Assembly: GCF_021502725.1 (NCBI RefSeq)
Contig: NZ_JAKFFS010000003.1
Span: forward strand, 620,001-684,000
Length of the DNA stretch: 64,000 nucleotides
Direction: 5' to 3'
Source of the DNA: Dyadobacter sp. CY345
Lineage (GTDB): Bacteria > Bacteroidota > Bacteroidia > Cytophagales > Spirosomataceae
Shown: in pieces, positions 1 through 8,839 of the stretch
How positions within the stretch are numbered: position 1 is the first letter of the stretch
Layout: each line of letters begins with the position of its first letter
Notes under the pieces: model-generated
The model's input: only the letters and a program-made list of their open reading frames with translations
What the model was told of the DNA's origin: nothing
The model's database searches: none
Made by a program: the position numbers and the translations under genes

Positions 1-93
1 AAAAAATCTCTGACTGAGTTGGAGCAACTTGTTGCTGACAAACAACTCGTATTTGGAATGGATGTTGCCAAATATCGTTTGGACGAAGAATAA
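1..93 (+). CDS. rpoA: RNA polymerase alpha subunit, C-terminal end (partial)
   Basis: The window opens inside a reading frame of 30 codons that stops at 91-93 and ends with residues [12 protein letters not shown]. That short hydrophobic-acidic tail after a last helix ([13 protein letters not shown]) fits the end of the alpha subunit C-terminal domain of Bacteroidota. The next gene is rplQ, the neighbour expected after rpoA at the end of the large ribosomal operon. Only the 3' end is present, so the call rests on the tail and on gene order. Confidence 0.8.
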   Translation, partial: KKSLTELEQLVADKQLVFGMDVAKYRLDEE

Positions 94-167
94 AATAAAT
101 TCCATAATAAGTATGTATTCTGTAGCGCGTAGAAATGCGCAGCTCGAAGCAACTAAACAAAAACAAA

Positions 168-734
168 ATGAGACACGGAAGAAAAGTAAATCACCTGGGA
201 AGAACGCATTCACACAGAAAAGCAATGCTTGCGAATATGGCTTCCTCGTTGATTCTTCACAAAAGAATTGAGACAACGCTTGCAAAAGCGAAAGAACTTA
301 AAAAGTTTGTTGAGCCTTTGTTGACTCGCGCCAAAGAAGATACGACACACAATCGTCGTGTGATCTTTGGTTATTTGAATGACAAAGAATCAGTTAAAGA
401 ACTTTTTGGTACTATTTCTGATAAAATTGCTGACCGTCCGGGCGGATACACGCGTATCATCAAATTGGGTAACCGTTTGGGTGATGCCGCTGAAATGTCT
501 TTGATGGAACTTGTTGATTTCAACGACGCATTATTACTTGCTAACGCAGACAAACCTGTGAAAACTCGTCGTAGCCGTCGTGGTGGTAAAAAAGAAGGCG
601 GATCTGAAACACCAGCAGTAGAAGCAGCACCAGCTGCACCGAAAGCTGATTTCCCGATCGTTGCTGAAGACGAAACACCAGAAGCTCCAAAAGCTGAGTC
701 TGATGAAACTCAAAATGATGCTAAAAGCGAATAA
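168..734 (+). CDS. rplQ: 50S ribosomal protein L17 with acidic Ala/Pro-rich tail
   Basis: Protein L17 of the large ribosomal subunit, which sits near the peptide exit tunnel. The start is placed at 168 because the family N-terminus [12 protein letters not shown] begins there; an in-frame ATG at 135 would add 11 unrelated residues. Residues 1 to about 120 are the conserved core (KTHRKAML-like motif, then [17 protein letters not shown]). About 65 further residues form a basic stretch ([10 protein letters not shown]) followed by an Ala-, Pro- and Glu-rich tail, longer than in Proteobacteria, where L17 ends near residue 125. It lies 74 nt after rpoA as the last gene of the operon and is followed by a strong terminator. 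Confidence 0.96.
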   Translation: MRHGRKVNHLGRTHSHRKAMLANMASSLILHKRIETTLAKAKELKKFVEPLLTRAKEDTTHNRRVIFGYLNDKESVKELFGTISDKIADRPGGYTRIIKLGNRLGDAAEMSLMELVDFNDALLLANADKPVKTRRSRRGGKKEGGSETPAVEAAPAAPKADFPIVAEDETPEAPKAESDETQNDAKSE

Positions 735-766
735 TTTAGTGGACAGCATCCGATAAATATTAATTA

Positions 767-800
767 AAAGGGTTAAACGTTTTCGTTTAGCCCTTTTTTT
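767..800 (+). terminator. Intrinsic terminator of the rpoA-rplQ operon
   Basis: A 10-bp stem (GGGTTAAACG with CGTTTAGCCC, one G-U pair) around a TTTT loop is followed by eight T. It lies 33 nt after the rplQ stop codon. Confidence 0.88.
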
Positions 801-814
801 TGACTAAAAATATA

Positions 815-822
815 TACTTTTG
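815..822 (+). promoter_or_regulatory. Candidate -7 element of the carA promoter
   Basis: TACTTTTG matches the Bacteroidota -7 consensus TAnnTTTG. It lies just after the rplQ terminator, so carA would have its own promoter and a leader of about 100 nt. No TTG was found at the usual 17-23 nt upstream spacing, so only half of the promoter is visible. Confidence 0.45.
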
Positions 823-856
823 CAGCGCCAAATTCAATAGCAAGATGGTGCTTTGT

Positions 857-896
857 CTCTTACAGTTCATGAATTGAACTGCTTTAACCGTAAGAG
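857..896 (+). promoter_or_regulatory. Nested hairpin in the carA leader
   Basis: CTCTTAC (857-863) pairs perfectly with GTAAGAG (890-896). Stacked directly on it, AGTTCA (864-869) pairs with TGAACT (875-880), leaving a 9-nt unpaired stretch GCTTTAACC on the 3' side. The structure starts about 28 nt after the predicted transcription start and ends 31 nt before the carA start codon. It has no T-run, so it is not a terminator. Its role, if any, is unknown. Confidence 0.5.
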
Positions 897-927
897 CGTT
901 ATAATTAGCAAATCGATTTAACCATAT

Positions 928-2031
928 ATGAATCAAAAGAAAGAGGCTTTATTACTGCTGGAAGACGGAACAGCATATAGAGGGTTAGCTTTAGGGATAG
1001 ACGGCACAACCGGTGGCGAGATCTGCTTTAACACGGGAATGACGGGGTATCAGGAAATTTATACTGACCCTTCCTATTTTGGACAAATCATAGTGAATAC
1101 CAATTCCCATATCGGAAATTATGGCGTTCAGCTGGAAGATGAAGAAGAGTCGAATTCTGTGAAAATTAAGGGAATGGTATGTAATACTTTCTCATCAGTC
1201 TACTCACGCGACACGGCAGACTTCTCTTTACAGGAATATTTTGAAAGGGCGAAAATTGTTGGTGTTAGTAATGTTGACACCAGACATATTGTTCGCCACG
1301 TTCGTGAAAGGGGAGTAATGAACGCCATCATTTCATCCCAGATCCTGGATGAAAAAGAATTGATGGACGAATTGCACAAAGTGCCTTCCATGGATGGTCT
1401 TGAATTATCGTCTCTTGTAACCACGGACACGCCTTATTTCATGGGCACTGAAACTGGAAGCAAATGGAGAATTGCGGTAATGGATTATGGTATCAAGAAA
1501 AGCATTCTGAACAATCTTACACAGCGCGGATGTTACTGCAAGGTTTTCCCTGCACAAGCGTCTTTTGAAGAAGTAATGAGCTGGAACCCGGACGGATTTT
1601 TTATCTCGAATGGACCAGGCGATCCATCAGCGATGCCATACGCAATTAAGACTGTGGACGAAATGGTAAAAACAGGCAAACCATTATTTGGTATTTGTCT
1701 TGGTCACCAGTTGCTGGCTCTTTCAAGCGGAATTAATACATATAAAATGCACCACGGCCACCGTGGCTTAAATCATCCGGTTAAAAACCTGATCACGGGT
1801 TTGTGCGAGATCACATCTCAAAATCATGGTTTTGCGGTAAATCCTGACGAAATCCAGAGTCACCCAGACGTTGAGATTACACACGTTAACCTGAATGATA
1901 AAACGATTGAAGGAATTCGTCGTAAAGATTATCCTGCTTTCTCGGTACAGTATCATCCGGAAGCTTCACCAGGACCGCATGATTCACGCTACTTGTTTGA
2001 CGAGTTTGCCAAGCTTTTGTCAGAGATTTAG
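928..2031 (+). CDS. carA: Carbamoyl-phosphate synthase small subunit
   Basis: The glutaminase subunit releases ammonia from glutamine and passes it to the large subunit CarB, making carbamoyl phosphate for pyrimidines and arginine. Residues 1-150 form the CPSase small-chain domain (EICFNTGMTGYQEIYTDPSY). Residues 180-365 form a class I glutamine amidotransferase with SNGPGDPS, the nucleophile Cys257 in GICLGHQ and the His343/Glu345 pair in QYHPEASPGP. Its 367 residues are normal for the family. carB is not adjacent, and the next gene is convergent. Carbamoyl phosphate is also the substrate of the argF'-type enzyme at 61-62 kb. Confidence 0.97.
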   Translation: MNQKKEALLLLEDGTAYRGLALGIDGTTGGEICFNTGMTGYQEIYTDPSYFGQIIVNTNSHIGNYGVQLEDEEESNSVKIKGMVCNTFSSVYSRDTADFSLQEYFERAKIVGVSNVDTRHIVRHVRERGVMNAIISSQILDEKELMDELHKVPSMDGLELSSLVTTDTPYFMGTETGSKWRIAVMDYGIKKSILNNLTQRGCYCKVFPAQASFEEVMSWNPDGFFISNGPGDPSAMPYAIKTVDEMVKTGKPLFGICLGHQLLALSSGINTYKMHHGHRGLNHPVKNLITGLCEITSQNHGFAVNPDEIQSHPDVEITHVNLNDKTIEGIRRKDYPAFSVQYHPEASPGPHDSRYLFDEFAKLLSEI

Positions 2032-2050
2032 AACAAAATATAAATACAAC

Positions 2051-2084
2051 AAAAAATCCCGCCGAATTTCGACGGGATTTTTTG
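2051..2084. terminator. Bidirectional terminator between carA and the rhodanese-thioredoxin gene
   Basis: AAAAAATCCCG and CGGGATTTTTT enclose a short inner stem (CGAA/TTCG, one mismatch). The A-tract on one side and the T-tract on the other let it serve both convergent genes. Confidence 0.85.
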
Positions 2085-2098
2085 TTGTTAAATAATAT

Positions 2099-2806
2099 TT
2101 AAATATTCTCTTCAATCAACTTTTTAAATTCTGCTTCTTCCATTAGGCCGTTTTTCCGAAGAATCAATTTACCTTTTTTGTAAAAAAGGAAAGCAGGGAT
2201 TTCATCAATACCAAGCTCCTTTGCCAGTGCTTTATTCTGGTCGTAATGAATTGTTTCAATGTTAGCTTTTGACTTATATTCCTCCGCCAGTTTATGAACA
2301 GTTGGAAGCATTTTGATACAGGGAGCACACCACGGTGCGTAAAAATCGACCATAACAAGTTTATCAGAGTTGATTAGTTCTTTGAAATCTGCTGAGCTCA
2401 TGCCTTTGTTCACGGCACCAGCATCTTTCGGCGCATCAATCAATTTCCCGGATGAAGTCCATTTCATAAAACCGCCCTGCATTTCATAAACATCGGTAAA
2501 ACCTTTTTCAGAAAGGACTTTGGCTGCTGCAGAACTGCGCCCGCCTGAAAGACAATAGACAAATACAGGTTTATTTTTATCAAGTTTTTCAATCTGATCT
2601 TTAAACGCAGCGTTTTTGTAATCGAAGTTTTCTGCACTTTCCAGATGGCCCTGACTAAATTCTTCTGGCGTTCTTACATCCAGTAACTGCGCTTGTTTGG
2701 TTGCATTCAGCTTATTTTGAAAATCATTAGTGCTTAATTGCGTCTGCGCCACTGCCATTGAGGCCGTTAGCAATATGCCCAGAAATGATATGAGAATACT
2801 TTTCAT
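2099..2806 (-). CDS. Exported rhodanese-thioredoxin fusion protein
   Basis: A 235-residue periplasmic protein with two redox/sulfur domains. Residues 1-20 are a Sec signal peptide ending in AVAQ. Residues 22-120 are a rhodanese domain with the persulfide cysteine Cys85 in YCLSGGRS. Residues 135-235 are a thioredoxin domain with active site WCAPC (Cys160, Cys163) and the cis-proline in EIPAF (Pro204). Known thioredoxins reduce disulfides and rhodaneses move sulfane sulfur. Joining them suggests handling of persulfides or oxidised protein thiols in the periplasm, which is inference. The gene stands alone, convergent to carA and divergent from eno. A perfect GTAAATTTAC palindrome lies 27 nt upstream of its start. 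Confidence 0.88.
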   Translation of the reverse strand: MKSILISFLGILLTASMAVAQTQLSTNDFQNKLNATKQAQLLDVRTPEEFSQGHLESAENFDYKNAAFKDQIEKLDKNKPVFVYCLSGGRSSAAAKVLSEKGFTDVYEMQGGFMKWTSSGKLIDAPKDAGAVNKGMSSADFKELINSDKLVMVDFYAPWCAPCIKMLPTVHKLAEEYKSKANIETIHYDQNKALAKELGIDEIPAFLFYKKGKLILRKNGLMEEAEFKKLIEENI

Positions 2807-2857
2807 GTTGTAAAATTTAATTCTGTGATAATGTAAATTTACCTTAAAATAGATTAG

Positions 2858-4207
<1,350 letters not shown>

Positions 4208-4219
4208 TTTAAGTATAAT

Positions 4220-4250
4220 AAAACCGGAGCTCAGGCTCCGGTTTTCTCTT
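4220..4250 (+). terminator. Terminator after eno
   Basis: AAAACCGGAGC pairs with GCTCCGGTTTT across a TCAG loop and is followed by TCTCTTTT. It ends only 9 nt before the divIC start codon, so it separates eno from divIC or acts as a partial, attenuating terminator. Confidence 0.85.
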
Positions 4251-4258
4251 TTCCCGGC

Positions 4259-4588
4259 ATGATCGATTTTAAAAGTCTTATACCGCACATGCGTAAATTC
4301 TATACCGCAACATTTGTGGTATGGCTCGTGTGGATATTATTTCTGGATAACAATAATCTCAAAGTAGTTTTGTCAAACCGTGTCAAAATGAAAGAGCTGG
4401 AAAAGGAAAAAGCGATTTTGCAGGATAAAATAAAGCAGGTAGTTCGTGAACGCAACGAGGTTTTCGGAAACCCGAAAATGCTGGAAAAATGGGCACGGGA
4501 AAAATACTACATGCGAAAACCCCACGAAGATGTTTATGTCATCGTGGATGAAAATAATCAACCAATTGAAAGCCGGAAGGAGGAATAG
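4259..4588 (+). CDS. FtsB/DivIC-family septum formation initiator
   Basis: A small bitopic membrane protein of 109 residues. Residues 14-30 are a single transmembrane helix (FYTATFVVWLVWILFLD), and residues 40-70 form a charged coiled coil (KMKELEKEKAILQDKIKQV). The family motif of a short acidic segment after the coil (EKWAREKYYMRKPHED) is present. Proteins of this family (FtsB, DivIC) join the FtsL/FtsQ subcomplex of the divisome. The start at 4259 lies against the eno terminator; an internal ATG at residue 11 would shorten the cytoplasmic end but keep the helix. It sits between eno and a phosphatase gene, and a link between glycolysis and division is not shown. Confidence 0.82.
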   Translation: MIDFKSLIPHMRKFYTATFVVWLVWILFLDNNNLKVVLSNRVKMKELEKEKAILQDKIKQVVRERNEVFGNPKMLEKWAREKYYMRKPHEDVYVIVDENNQPIESRKEE

Positions 4589-4684
4589 AAGTTCTGTCCG
4601 AGCCAATCGGAAACTTTTATAACAGGAGCAAACAGACTCGCCGGCATTGCTGTTCACTCTTAAACTGTTTATTACCGCCTCACT

Positions 4685-5218
4685 TTGATTAACGTACTTT
4701 TTGTTTGTTTAGGTAATATTTGCCGTTCCCCTGTTGCGGAAGGTGTTTTTAAAGATCTTGTCAAAGAAAAAGGACTGGATCATCTGATTCACTGCGATTC
4801 GGCAGGAACAGGAGCTTATCATATCGGAAGTCTGGCCGATAAACGTATGCGAACCGTTGCTTCGGCTAACGGTATCACGCTTACACACAAGGCTAGACAA
4901 TTATCCTTCGAGGATTTTATCAATTTCAATTATATTGTTGCCATGGACGAAGCAAATTTCGAAAATATTCGGAAGGAAAGCTTTCGTGCGCACGGATTTT
5001 ATTTGCCCGAAGATCAGTTATATTTATACAGAATGTTTGATCCAGAGCGCGGGGAAGCCGTTATTGTTCCGGATCCTTATTACGACGAGCTTTCTGCATT
5101 TGATAATGTCTTCGAAATTGTAAAAAGATGCGGTACTACGTTTCTTGATTTTTTGATTGAAAAACACAATCTGGCTGACAGGCTCATACCCGTGTCGGAT
5201 TCAGATTTAGAAATATAA
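4685..5218 (+). CDS. Low-molecular-weight protein tyrosine phosphatase
   Basis: The N-terminus carries the P-loop CLGNICRSP (Cys8 nucleophile, Arg14) and the general acid Asp is in DPYYD near residue 138. Such phosphatases remove phosphate from tyrosines, often on BY-kinases of capsule or exopolysaccharide export. No kinase gene is nearby. It has 177 residues, slightly longer than the usual 145-165. The reading begins at a TTG codon; no ATG lies close enough upstream of the P-loop, so TTG is accepted. It lies 96 nt after divIC and 26 nt before gpmI, probably in one transcript with gpmI. Confidence 0.9.
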   Translation: MINVLFVCLGNICRSPVAEGVFKDLVKEKGLDHLIHCDSAGTGAYHIGSLADKRMRTVASANGITLTHKARQLSFEDFINFNYIVAMDEANFENIRKESFRAHGFYLPEDQLYLYRMFDPERGEAVIVPDPYYDELSAFDNVFEIVKRCGTTFLDFLIEKHNLADRLIPVSDSDLEI

Positions 5219-5244
5219 AGGTTGAATTTTAAACAAGTAATACA

Positions 5245-6777
5245 TTGGGAAAGAAAGTAATTCTTATCATCATGGACGGCTGGGGAATCGCCAAAGCCGG
5301 AGAGGAAAATCGTTCAGCGATTCTGGCTGCCAGTACTCCGTTTTATGACAGCCTCTTAACGAAATATCCGCATAGCAAACTGGAAGCAAGCGGCCTGGCC
5401 GTGGGTCTGCCAGACGGACAAATGGGGAACTCGGAAGTTGGGCATACCAATCTGGGTGCAGGACGCGTGGTATACCAGGATCTTGTAAAAGTAAATCTCG
5501 CTGTTTCTTCGGGAACATTGGCAAACGAACCGGTATTAGCTGAGGCGTTGACATATGCGAAAGAAAATAATAAAAAGGTACATTTTATAGGTTTGGTTTC
5601 TGACGGTGGCGTTCACTCCCACATCGATCACGTAAAAGGTCTTTGTAAAATTGCCGCGGATAAAGGTCTAAGCAATGTTTTTGTTCATGCTTTTACCGAT
5701 GGCCGCGACACAGATCCAAAAAGCGGTTTAGCTTTCCTAACGGAATTGCAGGAGACAATGGCAGTTACAACCGGACAAATTGCCAGTGTAACCGGGCGTT
5801 ATTATGCTATGGATCGGGATAAGCGTTGGGAGCGTGTCAAGCTTGCCTATGACGCCATGGTTCACGGTGAAGGAAAACACGTGAGTGCTGACGGGATACT
5901 AAGTGCGATTGAAGAATCCTACGAAGAAGGCGTTACTGATGAATTTATTCAGCCGATTATTGCAACAAATGCTGACGGTACGCCGCTGGCTTTGATAGAA
6001 GAAAATGACGTTGTTTTGTGTTTCAATTTCCGTACTGACCGTGGACGCGAAATTACGGAAGCGCTCACACAGCAAGACTTCCACGAGCAGAATATGCATA
6101 AGCTGAACCTGCGTTATATCACAATGACAAATTACGACGATACCTATAAGGGTGTTTCTGTAATTTTTGATAAAGACAATCTGAACAATACTTTGGGAGA
6201 AGTTTTGGAAGGTGCCGGTAAAAAACAAATCCGTATTGCTGAAACCGAAAAATATCCTCACGTTACTTTCTTCTTTTCAGGAGGCCGTGAAAAACCATTT
6301 GAAGGTGAAAGCCGTTTGTTAAGTCCTTCTCCAAAAGTGGCGACTTACGATTTACAACCGGAAATGTCTGCGTTTGGACTTCGCGATCTGATCGTTCCTG
6401 AACTAATAAAAGAAGAGGTTGATTTCGTATGTCTGAATTTTGCCAATGCGGATATGGTAGGTCATACCGGGGTTTTTGAAGCTGCTGTAAAAGCATGTGA
6501 AACTGTCGACCAGTGTGTTCAGTCAGTGGTAACGACAGGTTTGGAACATGGATATACTTCAATCATCATCGCGGATCATGGAAATTCTGATTATATGGCC
6601 AATGATGATGGATCACCAAACACAGCCCACTCGCTGAATTTGGTTCCATGTATTTTGGTTGACAACGATTATCAAAAGCCAATTAAAAACGGAAAATTGG
6701 CCGATATGGCTCCAACGATCCTGGATTTGATGGGAATCACAAAACCAGTGGAAATGACTGGTGAAAGCATTTTGTAA
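5245..6777 (+). CDS. gpmI: 2,3-bisphosphoglycerate-independent phosphoglycerate mutase
   Basis: Interconverts 3- and 2-phosphoglycerate using two metal ions and a phosphoserine intermediate. It has 510 residues, standard for the family. The alkaline-phosphatase-like core opens with LIIMDGWG (metal Asp11), the phosphorylated Ser63 lies in MGNSEVGHTN, and the second metal site is in NFANADMVGHTG and IADHGNSD. The phosphotransferase insert holds DGRDTDP and GRYYAMDRD. The frame starts at TTG, the second TTG start in a row. The gene sits 26 nt after the phosphatase and closes the cluster with a strong terminator. Confidence 0.97.
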   Translation: MGKKVILIIMDGWGIAKAGEENRSAILAASTPFYDSLLTKYPHSKLEASGLAVGLPDGQMGNSEVGHTNLGAGRVVYQDLVKVNLAVSSGTLANEPVLAEALTYAKENNKKVHFIGLVSDGGVHSHIDHVKGLCKIAADKGLSNVFVHAFTDGRDTDPKSGLAFLTELQETMAVTTGQIASVTGRYYAMDRDKRWERVKLAYDAMVHGEGKHVSADGILSAIEESYEEGVTDEFIQPIIATNADGTPLALIEENDVVLCFNFRTDRGREITEALTQQDFHEQNMHKLNLRYITMTNYDDTYKGVSVIFDKDNLNNTLGEVLEGAGKKQIRIAETEKYPHVTFFFSGGREKPFEGESRLLSPSPKVATYDLQPEMSAFGLRDLIVPELIKEEVDFVCLNFANADMVGHTGVFEAAVKACETVDQCVQSVVTTGLEHGYTSIIIADHGNSDYMANDDGSPNTAHSLNLVPCILVDNDYQKPIKNGKLADMAPTILDLMGITKPVEMTGESIL

Positions 6778-6807
6778 ACTATACAAGTATAAAAGGTGTT
6801 AGTTTTG

Positions 6808-6840
6808 TCAGAGAGTCTGGTTCAGACTCTCTGATTTTTT
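6808..6840 (+). terminator. Terminator of gpmI
   Basis: A 12-bp perfect stem (TCAGAGAGTCTG with CAGACTCTCTGA) with a GTT loop and six T. Confidence 0.93.
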
Positions 6841-6892
6841 ATAAGGGTTTCCCTAATTTAATCCATCCCAGTCTAATGCTGTTGTTATAGAT

Positions 6893-7492
6893 ATGAATAC
6901 CAGGTATAAATGCTCTGTTCTATTGTTTTCTGTCAAAATCTTTTCTTTCCTGTTCTTGCTATTTCTAATGGGCTGTGATCAGTCCCAGGAAAAATCGACT
7001 GAGAAAAAAGTTTATTATGATTTGAAAGGTTTTATTGAAACAAAAATTAGCTCTCTTTCCAAACAAAAACCGACAGTAGATAAAACGATGAGCGTTTCTG
7101 GCAAAAATGAAAGCCGGTCGACCCGTCAAATTGACTGGAAAAAGGAGATGGAATTATTTGTTCAGGCTGATATTAATAAACCCGCTTACAGCAAAAGTTA
7201 TGCAATTAGTAAACCTGATTCTCTTACTACGGTATATACATTGAAAACGGAGGAGAATATTCCAGTAAAATCTGTCATGATTCGGATGGATAAGAACACC
7301 GGCGATCCTGTTATCATTAAAGCGTTGCTGCGGTCAGAAAATAAGTTGTATCAATCTGAAAAAAATATTGAGCTTCATTGTGGTGGAAGCCGTGCGCAAT
7401 GGAAGTTAACATCTTATTCTATAAGAGGATATCAAAAACTGGCGACGATGGATAAAAAGGATTTTGACATTTCTGCGAACGTAAAATATTAA
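6893..7492 (+). CDS. Lipoprotein of unknown function
   Basis: I do not recognise this 199-residue protein. Residues 8-28 form a hydrophobic signal ending in the lipobox LMGC, so Cys28 should be lipidated and the protein anchored in the envelope. The mature part is charged and mixed alpha/beta, with a Lys- and Ser-rich stretch (residues 40-75) and a C-terminal half rich in short strands (TTVYTLKTEENIPVKSVMI). A single cysteine-containing segment (ELHCGG) lies late in the chain. It stands alone between two terminators and looks like a lineage-specific envelope protein. Confidence 0.65.
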   Translation: MNTRYKCSVLLFSVKIFSFLFLLFLMGCDQSQEKSTEKKVYYDLKGFIETKISSLSKQKPTVDKTMSVSGKNESRSTRQIDWKKEMELFVQADINKPAYSKSYAISKPDSLTTVYTLKTEENIPVKSVMIRMDKNTGDPVIIKALLRSENKLYQSEKNIELHCGGSRAQWKLTSYSIRGYQKLATMDKKDFDISANVKY

Positions 7493-7531
7493 GACTTTTT
7501 ACATGAAACATTTTGTCCTATTTTGCCCTAC

Positions 7532-7557
7532 TTTGTGGATGGGCACCACAAATTTTT
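7532..7557 (+). terminator. Terminator of the lipoprotein gene
   Basis: TTTGTGG (7532-7538) pairs with CCACAAA (7546-7552) and five T follow. It overlaps the third of three similar 10-nt blocks at 7510-7539. Confidence 0.7.
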
Positions 7558-7630
7558 GAAGTATAATTTAGTGACATATTTGCCGTCTAAAAGTCTTGAA
7601 AAATATCCTTAGAATGTACGAAATCTCTTA

Positions 7631-7663
7631 AAATACGCTGTTCCAGCGTATTTTTTATTTTTG
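7631..7663 (+). promoter_or_regulatory. Hairpin with T-run overlapping a -7 element
   Basis: The 309-nt gap 7493-7801 holds this second hairpin (AAATACGCTG with CAGCGTATTT, TTC loop) running into a T-rich tract. Within the tract TATTTTTG (7656-7663) matches TAnnTTTG, so the same bases may end one transcript and start the next, that of the coiled-coil gene at 7802 (leader about 130 nt). A 9-bp inverted repeat AAGACTTTT/AAAAGTCTT (7491-7499, 7589-7597) lies further upstream. No gene is visible in the gap. Confidence 0.5.
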
Positions 7664-7801
7664 TAGAACTAGCTTTCGCGAATTTGTAACGTGTGATGAA
7701 GACACTTCCTGAGTGAGGAACGATATTGGTGTGATCGAATTTAGAGTCTAACTGAAATCTAGATAAATCAAACTTTACACAATTTAATAAACCTATTCTC
7801 A

Positions 7802-8758
7802 ATGCAATCACAACCAGAACAACAGAAGAACAAGCAGACCATAGCATGGGCAATGGTCGTTGTCCTAGGTCTTGCGACAGCCATGTTTGGCTATCTTTTC
7901 ACCACACAGAAAAACGAATTGACTCAGCAGGAATCAATGGTAGTAGAAAAGGCCAGAGAGTTGGCACTTACTAAGACTAAACTTGATTCTATTTCCACCG
8001 TATTGGACGCTAAAATTGCTGAGATTGAAAAATTAGGCGGTGATGTTTCAGAGCTTACGAAAGTTAAAGAACAACTGGAAAAAGACAAACTGGCATTCCG
8101 TAGAAGTAACAAGGTTGAAACAGGTAAATACCTTGCAAAAATCAAAGAATACGAAAAGTTTCTTGCTGAAAAAGATGAAGTTATTGCTCAGTTAAGATTA
8201 GAAAATGAGCAATTGACTGCTTCGAATGATTCTTTAAGTACACATGTTGGAACATTGACAAACGAGCGCCAGAGATTAGTACAGCGTCAGGCTGAGTTAA
8301 CGGATTCAGTTGTAACTTTTACAGCAGCCAATAAAGAGCTCTCTGCAAAGGTTAGTCAGGCGGCGTCTCTAAAAGCTCAGAACCTGAAAGTGCTTACAGT
8401 AAATTCAAGAGGTAAAACTAAGGATAAAGAAGAGTACAAAGCGAAACGTGTTGATAAGTTGAAATTAACTTTCAATCTTCCTGAAAATGCGCTAACTGCA
8501 CAAGAATCAAAAGATATTTATTTGAGAGTTCTTGATCCACAGGGAGCGGTAGTTGCTGACGATGCAACAGGTTCTGGTGAGTTTGAGGTTGACGGTACTC
8601 CATCAAAATTCACAGCACGTGAATCAGTTGCTTACCAAAACAACAATCAGAAGGTTGAGATGCTTTATGATAACGCTCAACTTCGTCCTGGAAAATATAG
8701 CGTTGAACTTTATTCAGAAGGTTATAAAATCGGTGGAACAAATTTCACGATCAAGTAA
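7802..8758 (+). CDS. Membrane-anchored coiled-coil protein of unknown function
   Basis: A 318-residue protein with one transmembrane helix (residues 15-33, AWAMVVVLGLATAMFGYLF). A long coiled coil follows (about 36-195), rich in Leu heptads with Lys, Glu and Gln. A compact beta-rich C-terminal domain (about 210-318) contains LRVLDPQGAVVAD and RPGKYSVELYSEGYKIGGTNF. The topology suggests an inner-membrane anchor with a periplasmic rod and a terminal beta-sandwich. I know no function for this architecture. It is monocistronic between a promoter at 7656 and a 16-bp terminator. Confidence 0.7.
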   Translation: MQSQPEQQKNKQTIAWAMVVVLGLATAMFGYLFTTQKNELTQQESMVVEKARELALTKTKLDSISTVLDAKIAEIEKLGGDVSELTKVKEQLEKDKLAFRRSNKVETGKYLAKIKEYEKFLAEKDEVIAQLRLENEQLTASNDSLSTHVGTLTNERQRLVQRQAELTDSVVTFTAANKELSAKVSQAASLKAQNLKVLTVNSRGKTKDKEEYKAKRVDKLKLTFNLPENALTAQESKDIYLRVLDPQGAVVADDATGSGEFEVDGTPSKFTARESVAYQNNNQKVEMLYDNAQLRPGKYSVELYSEGYKIGGTNFTIK

Positions 8759-8780
8759 TAACTCTGACAGTGTTTTAGAT

Positions 8781-8824
8781 CAATAAAAATGGAGTCTGAC
8801 GAAAGTTGGACTCCATTTTTATTG
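8781..8824. terminator. Bidirectional terminator
   Basis: CAATAAAAATGGAGTC (8781-8796) and GACTCCATTTTTATTG (8809-8824) form a perfect 16-bp stem. A/T-rich outer arms serve the coiled-coil gene on one strand and ppk2 on the other. Confidence 0.93.
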
Positions 8825-8839
8825 ATATAGATACTAGAT

